A stretch of 64,000 nucleotides of DNA from an uncultured Verrucomicrobiota bacterium. GTDB taxonomy: Bacteria; Verrucomicrobiota; Kiritimatiellia; CAIVKH01. The DNA lies in contig CALKUH010000039.1 in assembly GCA_937996795.1 (NCBI GenBank), forward strand, positions 62,001-126,000, written 5' to 3'. The notes beneath the pieces were generated by a model that made no database searches, had not been told where the DNA came from, and saw nothing but the letters and a program-made list of their open reading frames with translations. This document shows, piece after piece, positions 33,775 to 42,214 of this stretch (position 1 is its first letter; each line of letters begins with the position of its first letter). Both the position numbers and the translations under genes were made by a program.

Positions 33775-36039
33775 TCAGACAGCCTTGTATTTCTCACGCA
33801 AATGGTGCCGCAGCAGTTCGGCGAGGGTATTCACGAAAAACGTCATCAGGAACAGCAGCAGGGCGCCGAGGAAGAGCGCGCGGTAGAGCGTGCCGTGGTG
33901 GGGCGCCTCGGGCAGTTCCACGGCGATGTTGGCGGAGAGGGTGCGCATGCCGGAGAAGATGTTGAAGTCCATGATCGGCGTATTGCCGGTGGCCATCAGC
34001 ACGATCATCGTCTCGCCGACGGCGCGGCCGAAGCCGATCATGATGGCGGAGAAAATGCCGGCGGACGCGGTGGGCAGGATGACGCGCATCGCCGTCTGCC
34101 AGCGGCTCGCGCCGAGGGCGAGGGAGGCCGAGCGGAACGCGGGCGGGACGTTGGAGAGCGCGTCCTCCGTGATGGTGAAGATGATCGGGATGACGGCGAA
34201 GCCCATCATGAATCCGACCACGAGCGAGTTGCGTTGCTCGAAGGGCAGGCCGGTGGTTTGCACCCACCAGAGGCGGAAGTCGGGCACCGGCTGCCCGGTG
34301 CTGAGGTCCTTCGCGATGAACACGGTTTGTTCCAGCACGGGGCCCAGGACCCAGGCCGCCCAGGCGGCGAGGGCGAGCAGCGGAACGATGGCGATGAATT
34401 CGTGACCCTGCCGGATGCGTCGCCGGACATGATACGGCATCCGGTTCCAGACGGCGCCGAAGAGCAGGGCCGTGGCCGGCAGGAGGAACAGCATGAGGAA
34501 GAACGACGGCACGCGCTGTTCCACGAGCGGCGCGAGCCAGAGCGCGGCGAGGAAACCGAGGATGACGGACGGCAGCGACGCCATGATTTCCATCGTCGGT
34601 TTGATGAAGCGCTTGAAGTCGGGATGCGCGAATTGCGACGTGTAGAGCGCGGCAAGCAACGCCAGCGGCACGGAGAAGAGCATCGCGTAGAGCGTGCCCT
34701 TCAGCGTGCCGATCAGCAGGGGGACCATGGAGAGTTTCGGCTCGAAATCGTCCGAGGCGCCGGTGCTCTGCCATTCATACTTCGGCGCGGGAGAACCCTC
34801 GTACCAGATTTTGCCGAAGAATGCCTTGAAGCTGGATTCCGGGTGCGGGTCGTCCAGCGCCAGGCGGTGGAGATTGTGCTCGCGGTCGAGGAACCAGAGG
34901 CCGTCGTATTTCAGCCCGATGAACGCTAGTTTCACGCCGAAGGGCAGGTCGCCGTCCCATCGGACCGTTTCCGTTGTCGCGTAGCGCAGCGAGGCGGATT
35001 TTTCGCCGGCGATCAGAAAGGCTTTGTTGCGAAGGCTCTTGCTGTAGGCCGCCGGCAGGGTGGCGAGGGAGGGGAACTCCTTGGTGCGGCCGAAGAGGCG
35101 ACCCTGTCCGTCCTGTTCGTAGAGGCTGTAGATTCGATTCTCGCCTTTTTCATTGATGACGACCAGCGAGTCGTCGCCGAAGAGAAAATCGACGACGGCG
35201 AGCCCCGCGCCCGGGGTGTCGGGGAACGGCTGCCAGCGCTGGCGCAGGGTGAGCGAGTCTCCTTCGCGCAGGAAGTAATTGATCGTGCCGTCCCGCGTGA
35301 CGACGACCAGGCTGTCGGCGCGCTGGTTCACCAGCAGGCGAACGGGCTCCCCTTCAAGTTCCCCACTCAAGTCGAACGGTTTCTCCACACGCCACGCGCC
35401 ACCGCCGACCAGGGAGCGGCGCTGCGTCATCACCGCCGCGAACAGGCGGTTGGTTCCATCCACGCGCTGGACGACCGCCGCAAGGCGCTGCGCGCCCGAC
35501 CCGTCGAGATCCGCGAGCTGGACGGCATGACCGGTCAGGCCCACTTGGACCGCCGGGAGTGTTCGCAGCGAGGCGTTTACGCGGCGCTGTCCCGATTCAA
35601 ATTTCGCTTCATAGCCCAGTTCCGCCACGAGGACCCTGCCGGACGAAGTGCCCACGACGATTTCCTGCCGCTTCGCGTGATAGGCGAACGCCGTCGGGGT
35701 CTCGCCAACCGGAATCGGAATCACCTGCCGGTCCGGCGTGGCCTGCTCATCAAGGCGGAAAAACGTGACGCCACCTTCCCGGTCGAGCAGGAAGGGCATG
35801 GCGGACCATTCATCCGCGCCGAGCGTGATGTAATCGCCGGGCGGAACCGCCCATGAACCCGAGGGGCTGACGTGTGCCCGGGAAAACAGCGGCAGGATCT
35901 GCCAGAAGATAAAAATGAAAATCGCGAAGACCGCGGTGACGATGCTGATGCCGCCGATCTTGATAAACTGCTGCATCGCCCGATCCACCCAGCGGGTGAA
36001 CGGGGAAATTTCGTAGCGACGTGGTGTGTCGGTCGGCAT
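33775..36039 (-). CDS. pstC: phosphate ABC transporter permease PstC, long form
   Basis: 754 residues from ATG 36039; an upstream in-frame ATG at 36096 would translate a perfect hairpin, so it was rejected. After the first helix (IKIGGISIVTAVFAIFIFIF) comes a ~400-residue periplasmic insert with repeated short strands, beta-propeller-like (TIFHRLDE-type turns, LVVVTRDGTINYFL, LAVVDFLFGDDSLVVINEKG). The permease core has IKPTMEIMASLPSVILGFLA, LALGASRWQTAMRVILPTAS and GFGRAVGETMIVLMATGNTP. It forms the Pst channel with PstA. Confidence 0.95.
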   Translation of the reverse strand: MPTDTPRRYEISPFTRWVDRAMQQFIKIGGISIVTAVFAIFIFIFWQILPLFSRAHVSPSGSWAVPPGDYITLGADEWSAMPFLLDREGGVTFFRLDEQATPDRQVIPIPVGETPTAFAYHAKRQEIVVGTSSGRVLVAELGYEAKFESGQRRVNASLRTLPAVQVGLTGHAVQLADLDGSGAQRLAAVVQRVDGTNRLFAAVMTQRRSLVGGGAWRVEKPFDLSGELEGEPVRLLVNQRADSLVVVTRDGTINYFLREGDSLTLRQRWQPFPDTPGAGLAVVDFLFGDDSLVVINEKGENRIYSLYEQDGQGRLFGRTKEFPSLATLPAAYSKSLRNKAFLIAGEKSASLRYATTETVRWDGDLPFGVKLAFIGLKYDGLWFLDREHNLHRLALDDPHPESSFKAFFGKIWYEGSPAPKYEWQSTGASDDFEPKLSMVPLLIGTLKGTLYAMLFSVPLALLAALYTSQFAHPDFKRFIKPTMEIMASLPSVILGFLAALWLAPLVEQRVPSFFLMLFLLPATALLFGAVWNRMPYHVRRRIRQGHEFIAIVPLLALAAWAAWVLGPVLEQTVFIAKDLSTGQPVPDFRLWWVQTTGLPFEQRNSLVVGFMMGFAVIPIIFTITEDALSNVPPAFRSASLALGASRWQTAMRVILPTASAGIFSAIMIGFGRAVGETMIVLMATGNTPIMDFNIFSGMRTLSANIAVELPEAPHHGTLYRALFLGALLLFLMTFFVNTLAELLRHHLREKYKAV

Positions 36040-36054
36040 GGGACTGGGAGGAAT

Positions 36055-36090
36055 GAAACGGGAGGCAGGATTCCGCCTGCCTCCCGTTTC
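36055..36090. terminator. perfect 15-bp hairpin between pstS and pstC
   Basis: GAAACGGGAGGCAGG (36055-36069) and its exact complement (36076-36090) enclose a 6-base loop. In the minus-strand transcript it follows the pstS stop by 15 bases and lacks a U-run. It probably acts as a partial terminator or mRNA-stabilising end, so that pstS is made in excess over the permease genes. Confidence 0.75.
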
Positions 36091-36105
36091 TGTCAAACCT
36101 TTACC

Positions 36106-37080
36106 TTATTCGAGCTTGCCCAACTCCTCCGCGACAACGTCGGCGGGAATCGGGAAGTAGCCGTCCTTGACCACGACTTCCTGGCCAGCCTTGGTCAGCA
36201 CGAACTTGAGGAACTCCTTGGTCAGGAGATCCATCGGCTCGCCGGGCTTCTTGTTGACGTAGACCACCAGGAAGCGCGCCAGCGGATAGTCTCCGCTGAT
36301 CGCATTCTCGGGGCTCGCTTCGAACAGGGCGTCTTCCGTCTCACCGACCGGAAGCGCGCGGACGCCGGCGCTGGCGTAGCCGATGCCCGAATAGCCGAGC
36401 GCGTACAGGTCGCCTGCGATACCGAGGACGACGGAGGAGGAGCCCGGCTGTTCCTTGACCGTGGCGCGGAAGTCGCCTTTGGCGAGCGCGTGTTCCTTGA
36501 AGAACCCGTAGGTGCCGGAGGCGCTGTTGCGACCGTACAGCGAGATCGGGCGGTTCGCCCAGTCGCCGGTCAGGCCGAGCTGGCCCCAGGTCGTGATGTC
36601 GGCGCCGCCCATCTTGCGGGTGCTGGAGAAGATGCTGTCGATCTGCTGCATCGTCAGGCCCTTGATGGGATTGTCCTTGTGCGCGAACACGGCGAGCGCG
36701 TCCACGGCCACGCGGATTTCCGTCGGCTTGTAGCCGTACTTGGCTTCAAACGCGTCGATTTCCGACGACTTCATCGGGCGGCTCATCGGGCCGAGCTGCG
36801 CGGTGCCTTCGATCAGCGCGGGCGGCGCGGTCGAGGACCCTTTGCCTTCCACCTGGATGTTGACGTTCGGATAGATGGCGCGGAAGCCTTCCGTCCAGAG
36901 CGCCATCAGGTTGTTCAGCGTGTCGGAGCCGATGCTGTTGACGTTGCCGGACACGCCTTCCACCTTGCTGTAGGCCGGGATGGCTTCATCCACCTTGGCC
37001 GGGCCCGCGAGCGCGCTGCCCGCGGCGAGAATCGACGCCACCAGGGCGGCGATGTTGGATCGAATCGAAATACGGTTCAC
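36106..37080 (-). CDS. pstS: phosphate-binding protein PstS
   Basis: 324 residues with a signal peptide (NIAALVASILAAGSALAGPA). Ligand-site motifs: VNSIGSDTLNNLMALWTEGF, QVEGKGSSTAPPALIEG, AQLGPMSRPMKSSEI and GRNSASGTYGFFKEH. It binds phosphate in the periplasm and hands it to PstCA. The start overlaps the preceding small gene by 4 bp (ATGA). Confidence 0.96.
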   Translation of the reverse strand: MNRISIRSNIAALVASILAAGSALAGPAKVDEAIPAYSKVEGVSGNVNSIGSDTLNNLMALWTEGFRAIYPNVNIQVEGKGSSTAPPALIEGTAQLGPMSRPMKSSEIDAFEAKYGYKPTEIRVAVDALAVFAHKDNPIKGLTMQQIDSIFSSTRKMGGADITTWGQLGLTGDWANRPISLYGRNSASGTYGFFKEHALAKGDFRATVKEQPGSSSVVLGIAGDLYALGYSGIGYASAGVRALPVGETEDALFEASPENAISGDYPLARFLVVYVNKKPGEPMDLLTKEFLKFVLTKAGQEVVVKDGYFPIPADVVAEELGKLE

Positions 37081-37424
37081 TGCAGGTTCTCCTCGTTGAT
37101 GTCGTTGTCTGCGCGGCGACCGGAACGCCCGGCCTTCCGCTTTCCCTCAAAACACGTCTGCTCCCACACGTACTGGCTGTCGACCGGGTTGCGCCACCGG
37201 CAGAAGACGGCATCAGACTGCGGGGCGGGGGCGATGGGCCTGATCCACTCCACACGCGCCTGCGCGACATCCGCGCCGAGCAGCCGCTCAATCTGTTCCG
37301 CTTCGCATCCGACGTATTGCGCCAGCGTGGCCAGGCTGATCACTTCCGCCCGCTCCACAAACCGGCGTATCGCCGTGCGCTCATCGGTGTCGAATACCCA
37401 CGCCTCCTCTTTGCGAACGATCAT
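37077..37424 (-). CDS. small protein co-translated with pstS, unknown function
   Basis: 115 residues, with AAGGAGG nine bases before the ATG. Residues ~13-55 are helical (DERTAIRRFVERAEVISLAT, YVGCEAEQIERLLG) and might form a helix-turn-helix. The rest has two Cys and several Trp/Arg (VFCRWRNPVDSQYVW). The tail is basic and polar. No signal peptide. Its stop overlaps the pstS start by 4 bp, so it is part of the pst operon and may have a regulatory role, but I do not recognise the family. Confidence 0.75.
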   Translation of the reverse strand: MIVRKEEAWVFDTDERTAIRRFVERAEVISLATLAQYVGCEAEQIERLLGADVAQARVEWIRPIAPAPQSDAVFCRWRNPVDSQYVWEQTCFEGKRKAGRSGRRADNDINEENLQ

Positions 37425-37457
37425 GGAACGCCTCCTTGATCCGTTGCGCGGTTGGTG

Positions 37458-37487
37458 GCCCGGACGGCCCCCTCGGGCCGCCCGGGC
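37458..37487. terminator. GC-rich hairpin after the porin gene
   Basis: GCCCGGACGGCCC (37458-37470) pairs with GGGCCGCCCGGGC (37475-37487) with one mismatch around a CCTC loop. Outer CGGTT/AACCG arms extend it. It lies 15 bp after the porin stop and before the small gene of the pst operon; no U-run is present, so termination would be partial or Rho-assisted. Confidence 0.65.
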
Positions 37488-37501
37488 TGAACCGTTGTGC
37501 C

Positions 37502-38635
37502 TTAGAACTTGCCGGCCACGTCGATCTGGACGCGATCGTAATCCGTCGCGTCGCCTTCGAGGCCGATTTCGCTCATGAAATAGGTCACGCTGGCTTTCAG
37601 GATCTTGTTGATCTGGTAGCCGATGTTCAGCTTGTGGCCCTTGCCGTCCGTGCCGCCGCCGATGAAGTCGGAGTCGGAGAAGGCGCCGAGCACCGCATCC
37701 GCTTCGAGTTCGCGGTAGCTGTAGCCGAAGTCAAAGGAGCCGGGATCCTTGGTCTTGCCCAGCTTGACGCCGAACTGGTAGCCGGTGTCGTTGTCGTCCG
37801 CGTCGTTGTTGACCGCGAGGTTGCCGAACAGCGACACGGGCAGGCCCGCGTTGAAGCCGACTTCCGTGATGACGTCGAGGATCTCATAGCCGCTGGCGTA
37901 GAGCAGGGGCGAGACTTCGCCGGTGGCCGGATCTTCCTCGCCGCCGGTCGTGCTGTTGCCGAAGCCGTCCTCGGCGTCCACGAGCGTGCCGAAGCCCTCG
38001 ACATTCTCGTAGGTGTAGTACGCGACCGCGCCCATGACGCTGAAGTCGTCCTGCTTCATCTTGGCGCCGAGCTGTGCGCCGTAAAGCATCGCGTCATCCG
38101 TCGTCGAGGAACGCTCATCCAGCCAGAAGCCGCCGGCATTGACGAACAGGTCGAGCCCGTCGCCGCCGAAGGAGGTCTTGAGCGCCATGCCTTCCGGGTT
38201 CAGATCGCCGTCCCACACGAGATCGCCGACCGTCGCAAAGGGCATGTACATTTTGCCGCCGATGAAGCTCACGCCTTCCAGCGTGGACGGATGCCAGTCG
38301 ATGTAGGCCAGGTCAATGAACACATCCTTGCGGCTGAAGCCGCCATCGAGCGACTGGTTGCTGGAGACCGGATCGCCTTCCTCGCTGCTGGAAAGCCCGA
38401 AGCCGAGTGTCACTTCCTCGCTCGGTGTGCCGGTCATGTTCACGCGGGCGCGAACGCGCTGACGGTTGCGCTCCTCGGAGCCTTCCTTGTCGATGTACTC
38501 ATGGCGGAAGCGGAGATCGCCCCCGAGTTTGAGTTTGTCCGCCCACGACGACGGAGCCTTGGTTTCCTGGGCGGTCGCCGACACCAAGCCCGTGATTGTG
38601 CCGGCCATGACGGCCAGCATGACTGCTTTCTTCAT
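37502..38635 (-). CDS. outer-membrane porin, OprP/OprO-like
   Basis: 377 residues from ATG 38635 behind AGGAGGCAG. Signal peptide (MKKAVMLAVMAGTITGLVSA...AQE). The mature part alternates short strands and turns, with LKLGGDLRFRHEYIDKEGSE, RVRARVNMTGTPSEEVTLGF, YIDWHPSTLEGVSFIGGKMY and a terminal Phe (IDVAGKF), all porin features. The position between phoB and pst genes suggests it admits phosphate through the outer membrane under phosphate starvation. Confidence 0.85.
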   Translation of the reverse strand: MKKAVMLAVMAGTITGLVSATAQETKAPSSWADKLKLGGDLRFRHEYIDKEGSEERNRQRVRARVNMTGTPSEEVTLGFGLSSSEEGDPVSSNQSLDGGFSRKDVFIDLAYIDWHPSTLEGVSFIGGKMYMPFATVGDLVWDGDLNPEGMALKTSFGGDGLDLFVNAGGFWLDERSSTTDDAMLYGAQLGAKMKQDDFSVMGAVAYYTYENVEGFGTLVDAEDGFGNSTTGGEEDPATGEVSPLLYASGYEILDVITEVGFNAGLPVSLFGNLAVNNDADDNDTGYQFGVKLGKTKDPGSFDFGYSYRELEADAVLGAFSDSDFIGGGTDGKGHKLNIGYQINKILKASVTYFMSEIGLEGDATDYDRVQIDVAGKF

Positions 38636-38769
38636 TCTGCCTCCTGGGTATTCCTTGTGGTCTTGCGTCCGTCCTCCCCATGCCCTTGTGGTCGCGGGTT
38701 GTTTCGGACGCGCGCACCGTCGGCGAGGGGTGTTAGCGGTTAGTGAGGATGCCGCTAGAAGTCGAAAAG

Positions 38770-39456
38770 CTATTCCTTGAACCGGTAGCCCACGCCGCGC
38801 ACGGTTTCGATGTAGTCGCCCGCCGCGCCGAGTTTGCGCCGCAAGCCCACGATTTGCACATCGACCGAGCGGTCGGTGACGGCGTAGTCCTCGCCGCGCA
38901 CGGCATCCACGATCTGCTGGCGCGTATAGACCCAGCCCGGGCGGCGCGAGAGGAATTGCAGCACGCGGAATTCGGTGTAGGTGAGGTCCACCCGTTTGCC
39001 CTTGAGCATCACCTCGTGGCGACCGGGATGAATCACCAGGTCGTGCGCGGTGATCGGCGACGCATCGTCCGCCGAATCGCGCGCCTTGCGCCGCGAGATG
39101 TTGCGGATGCGCGCAACGAGCACCTTCGGGCTGAAAGGCTTGATGATGTAATCGTCCGCGCCCACCTCGAGGCCGGTCACGATGTCGGTCTCCTCGCCCT
39201 TCGCGGTCACCATGACGATCGGAATCTGCTGCGTGCGAGGATCGTTCCGCAAATTGCGGCACACCTGCAGCCCGTCAATGCCCGGCAACATGAGGTCGAG
39301 CAGGATCAGGTCCGGCGTCGCCTTGACGGCCGCATCGACGGCGTTCTCGCCCGACCCGATGGCGGTGACGGCGTAGCCTTCCTTGCCGAGGTGGAACGAA
39401 ACGAGTTCCTGGATGTCTTCCTCGTCCTCAATCAACAGAATGCGTTTCTTGGCCAT
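38770..39456 (-). CDS. phoB: OmpR-family response regulator PhoB
   Basis: 228 residues from ATG 39456 behind AAAGGAAC. Receiver domain: RILLIEDEEDIQEL with the acidic pair, DLILLDLMLPGIDG with the phosphorylated Asp, VTAKGEETD and ADDYIIKPFSPKVL. The winged-helix output domain: VDLTYTEFRVLQFLSRRPGW, VYTRQQIVDAVRGEDYAVTD, RSVDVQIVGLRRKLG and IETVRGVGYRFKE. Operon context with porin and pst genes identifies it as PhoB. No phoR histidine kinase is adjacent. An 11-bp-period direct repeat upstream may be its binding site. Confidence 0.93.
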   Translation of the reverse strand: MAKKRILLIEDEEDIQELVSFHLGKEGYAVTAIGSGENAVDAAVKATPDLILLDLMLPGIDGLQVCRNLRNDPRTQQIPIVMVTAKGEETDIVTGLEVGADDYIIKPFSPKVLVARIRNISRRKARDSADDASPITAHDLVIHPGRHEVMLKGKRVDLTYTEFRVLQFLSRRPGWVYTRQQIVDAVRGEDYAVTDRSVDVQIVGLRRKLGAAGDYIETVRGVGYRFKE

Positions 39457-39499
39457 ACGAGTTCCTTTCCCCCACACGGCGTTGACGTTCGTTGGGGAA

Positions 39500-39528
39500 G
39501 ATTAGGAAATGATTAGGGTATGGCTAGG
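39500..39528 (-). promoter_or_regulatory. Pho-box-like direct repeats upstream of phoB
   Basis: On the minus strand the 7-mer CCTAATC occurs twice, and CCTAGCC once, each 11 bases apart with AT-rich 4-base spacers (ATAC, ATTT). The plus-strand copies start at 39500, 39511 and 39522. This 7+4 spacing is that of PhoB binding sites, though the word differs from E. coli CTGTCAT. It lies 44-72 bp before the phoB start and overlaps the photolyase stop codon. It suggests autoregulation. Confidence 0.65.
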
Positions 39529-40966
39529 CTTTTGATTGGGGCGGGGGCAAGCGTTTGATGTGATCATATGCCGAGAGGGCGGCGTCCCGTGCCTGGGCGT
39601 GGTCTACGAGGGGGCGCGGATAGGTGTCACCGGGCCGCACCCCGGCCGCGGCGAGCGCCGTTGGCGGGGCTTCGAACACGCGGTGCGCCCAGCGCGCGTC
39701 GACGGCGCCCAACTCGGGCACCCAGCGTTTCACGTAGGCGGCGTCAGGGTCGAACTTCTCGCCCTGTAGCATCGGGTTGAAAATGCGGAAATACGGCGCG
39801 GCGTCGGCCCCGCAGCCCGCCGTCCACTGCCAGCCGAGCGTATTGTTGGCAAGGTTCGCGTCCACGAGCGTGTCCCAGAACCAGGCCGCGCCCGCCTGCC
39901 AGGGGATGAGCAGGTCTTTTACAAGGAAAGACGCGACGATCATGCGCACGCGGTTGTGCATCCAGCCCGTGTGCCACAGCTCCCGCATACCGGCGTCGAC
40001 GATGGGGTAGCCGGTGCGTCCCCGCTGCCATGCGGCCAGTTCCACCGGGCGATCCGCCCATGGGAACGATTCAAACTCGGGGCGTAGCGGGGCCTCGGTG
40101 GTGTGGGGGAAGTGGTAGAGCAAATGGTGCGCGAATTCGCGCCAGATGAGCTGGCGCAAATAGGGTTTAGCGGCGCCTCCGCGATGCGCGTTGCGGACGG
40201 CCCACCAGATGTCGCGCGGGCTGATCTCGCCGAAATGCAGGTGAGGGGAGAGGCGTGACGTGCCCTCGTGATCCGGGCGGTCGCGGTCCCCCTTGTAGGC
40301 CGCGGCGCGCGCTGCGAATTCCTCCAGTCGCTCCTGCGCACCTGCTTCGCCGGGCGTCCACTCGGCCGCCATGCCGGTGTACCACGGGATGTGGGGCAAC
40401 AGGTTCAGATCCTTCAACTCCACGGAGGGGAGGCGGCGTGCGGAGGGCCATTTTGTTGGAGTCCGGCGGGGCGTCGATGGATCGCCAACCGTCTGGCACG
40501 CGCGATAAAATGGCGTGAACACCTGATAGGGACGGCCCTGCTGCGTTTGAACGGTCCACGGTTCATGCAGGAGCGCGGCATTAAACGATCGCGCTTCCAC
40601 GCCGTCTTCGCGGAGGGCCGCCTTGATGGTCTTGTCGCGTGCGATCACCGCCGGTTCATACAGGCGGTTCCAGAACACCGCCGTCGCGCCCGTTTCCTTC
40701 ACGAGCGCGCGCAGGGCAGGGAGGGACGGGCCGTGGCGGAGGATCAACTCACGACCGTGCGCCCGCACATCACGCTGCAATGCGGTGAGGCTGTGGTGCA
40801 GCCACCAGCGCGAGGCCGCGCCAGGGGCCCATGGCGCCTCCTCATCAGGCGCCCAGATGAAGCAGGGATACACCGGGCCCTCGCGCTCAAGCGCGGCGAG
40901 CAGCGCGTCGTTGTCGCGAAGCCGCAGGTCGCGCCGCATCCAGACGATCGTGCCGCCGCTGCTCAT
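39524..40966 (-). CDS. deoxyribodipyrimidine photolyase/cryptochrome
   Basis: 480 residues from ATG 40966, overlapping the SRPBCC gene by 4 bp. Antenna domain: TIVWMRRDLRLRDNDALLAA, VYPCFIWAPDEEAPWAPG, TGATAVFWNRLYEP. FAD domain: GTSRLSPHLHFGEISPRDIW, LRQLIWREFAHHLLYHFP, GRTGYPIVDAGMRELWHTGW, MHNRVRMIVASFLVKDLL, DTLVDANLANNTLGWQWTAG. All Trp and FAD-contact motifs expected of a class I CPD photolyase are seen. It repairs UV-made pyrimidine dimers using blue light. Confidence 0.96.
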   Translation of the reverse strand: MSSGGTIVWMRRDLRLRDNDALLAALEREGPVYPCFIWAPDEEAPWAPGAASRWWLHHSLTALQRDVRAHGRELILRHGPSLPALRALVKETGATAVFWNRLYEPAVIARDKTIKAALREDGVEARSFNAALLHEPWTVQTQQGRPYQVFTPFYRACQTVGDPSTPRRTPTKWPSARRLPSVELKDLNLLPHIPWYTGMAAEWTPGEAGAQERLEEFAARAAAYKGDRDRPDHEGTSRLSPHLHFGEISPRDIWWAVRNAHRGGAAKPYLRQLIWREFAHHLLYHFPHTTEAPLRPEFESFPWADRPVELAAWQRGRTGYPIVDAGMRELWHTGWMHNRVRMIVASFLVKDLLIPWQAGAAWFWDTLVDANLANNTLGWQWTAGCGADAAPYFRIFNPMLQGEKFDPDAAYVKRWVPELGAVDARWAHRVFEAPPTALAAAGVRPGDTYPRPLVDHAQARDAALSAYDHIKRLPPPQSKA

Positions 40967-41436
40967 GTCGCGTACACCCGGCGTGAGGCGCGTTGGATCA
41001 GCACCTCGTGCACGGTGCGATGGCGTTTGAGAAACGTGAGCCAAAGCGCGAGGCGAACACACGGTCCGAGCAGCGCGTTCACCACGCGGCCACCGTGCAG
41101 TTCAAATTGGATGGAATCTTCCATGCGGCAGGCCGACTCGGTCAGCGGCGTGAACCGGTGGGTATGAATCCACATCTTGAACGGCCCGCGCAACTGGATG
41201 TCGCGGAATTGACGCCCCGGCAGGTAGGCCTCATGCAGGGCCTCCCAGCGCACGCGGCGGAGACCCAGGTTGAGTTCGATCACAGCCAGCGCGCCGTCGC
41301 GAATGCCCTCATGCTGCAGGACGCGGGCGGGCGGGAAGGCGGGAAGCAGCGCGGCGATGGCCTCCGGCTGTTCATGCCAGGCAAAAACCGTTTCAGCCGC
41401 GAAGGGGAGCGAGGATTGGATCGTGATGCGATGCAT
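40963..41436 (-). CDS. SRPBCC (START/Bet v1-like) ligand-binding protein
   Basis: 157 residues. The opening HRITIQSSLPFAAETVFAWH and later MWIHTHRFTPLTESACRMED, then EDSIQFELHGG, fit the SRPBCC fold (hydrophobic-cavity proteins). Proteins of this family are common neighbours of photolyases in bacterial light-stress clusters. It is translationally coupled to the photolyase (4-bp overlap) and 2 bp after the SDR gene. No signal peptide. The ligand is unknown. Confidence 0.85.
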   Translation of the reverse strand: MHRITIQSSLPFAAETVFAWHEQPEAIAALLPAFPPARVLQHEGIRDGALAVIELNLGLRRVRWEALHEAYLPGRQFRDIQLRGPFKMWIHTHRFTPLTESACRMEDSIQFELHGGRVVNALLGPCVRLALWLTFLKRHRTVHEVLIQRASRRVYAT

Positions 41437-41438
41437 GG

Positions 41439-42164
41439 TTACCTCCCGCGGACGGTGGCCAGTCCGCCGTCCACACCGATGACCTGTCCCGTCACCCAGT
41501 CCTGGGCCGGGTCCAGCAGCCAGGCGAGCGCCGAGGCGACGTGGCCGGGTGTGCCGATGCGGCCCAGCGGATGCATCGCACGCGAGGCCTTGAGCGCCAG
41601 TTCATTGCTCGTGATGCGCGCCGAGAGCGGGGTGTCCACGAGGCCCGGCGCGACCGCGTTGAAGCGGATGTTGCGCGGCGCGTAGGTGGCGGCGGCCGAA
41701 CGCACGAGGCCCTCGACGCCGGCCTTGGCTGCCGCGATCGCCTCATGATTGGGAAGCCCGACGCGCGCGGCGCACGTGGAGACGAGAGCGACCGAACCAC
41801 CGGTTGCGTTCATGGCCCGCGCGGCGGCACGGGTGACGAAAAACGCCGCGGATAGATTTAACTGGAGGGTGTCCTGCCACTCGGCATCCGTCGTTTGGTG
41901 CGCGGGTTTCAGCAGGATGCTGCCTACGCAAAGCGCGACGGCATCGATCCGTCCGAGTCGGGACAGCGCTTCCGCAAACACGCGATCCACCTCGGCGCTG
42001 GCCGTTACATCCCCGGCGGAGTGGGGCAGGCCGAGGGAGTCCGCGAATCCGGCCAGTCGAGCGGCGTTGCGGGCGGAAACGAAAAGCGAGTGACCGGCCG
42101 CGGAGAGCCGGCGGGTCAACTCGCCGCCGATGCCGCCCGTTGCGCCAATGATCAGTGCATTCAT
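41439..42164 (-). CDS. short-chain dehydrogenase/reductase lacking the catalytic Tyr
   Basis: 241 residues. The cofactor site is normal (ALIIGATGGIGGELTRRLSA; NLSAAFFVTRAAARAM). VALVSTCAARVGLPNHEAIA is the active-site segment, followed by AAKAGVEGLVRSAAATYAPR. The YxxxK position reads I-A-A-A-K, so the catalytic Tyr is missing; a His lies three residues before the Ile. The C-terminal GQVIGVDGGLATVRG is standard. It may be a non-classical SDR with another acid/base or a binding protein. First gene of the SDR-SRPBCC-photolyase unit. Confidence 0.9.
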   Translation of the reverse strand: MNALIIGATGGIGGELTRRLSAAGHSLFVSARNAARLAGFADSLGLPHSAGDVTASAEVDRVFAEALSRLGRIDAVALCVGSILLKPAHQTTDAEWQDTLQLNLSAAFFVTRAAARAMNATGGSVALVSTCAARVGLPNHEAIAAAKAGVEGLVRSAAATYAPRNIRFNAVAPGLVDTPLSARITSNELALKASRAMHPLGRIGTPGHVASALAWLLDPAQDWVTGQVIGVDGGLATVRGR

Positions 42165-42214
42165 GTCCAGATTCCGTATTTACATCGCATGACCCGCACC
42201 GATACTTCCGCCTT

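Noticed and set aside
36040..36096. Longer pstC start at 36096
   Set aside because: It would translate the perfect hairpin after pstS and extends beyond the family N-terminus.
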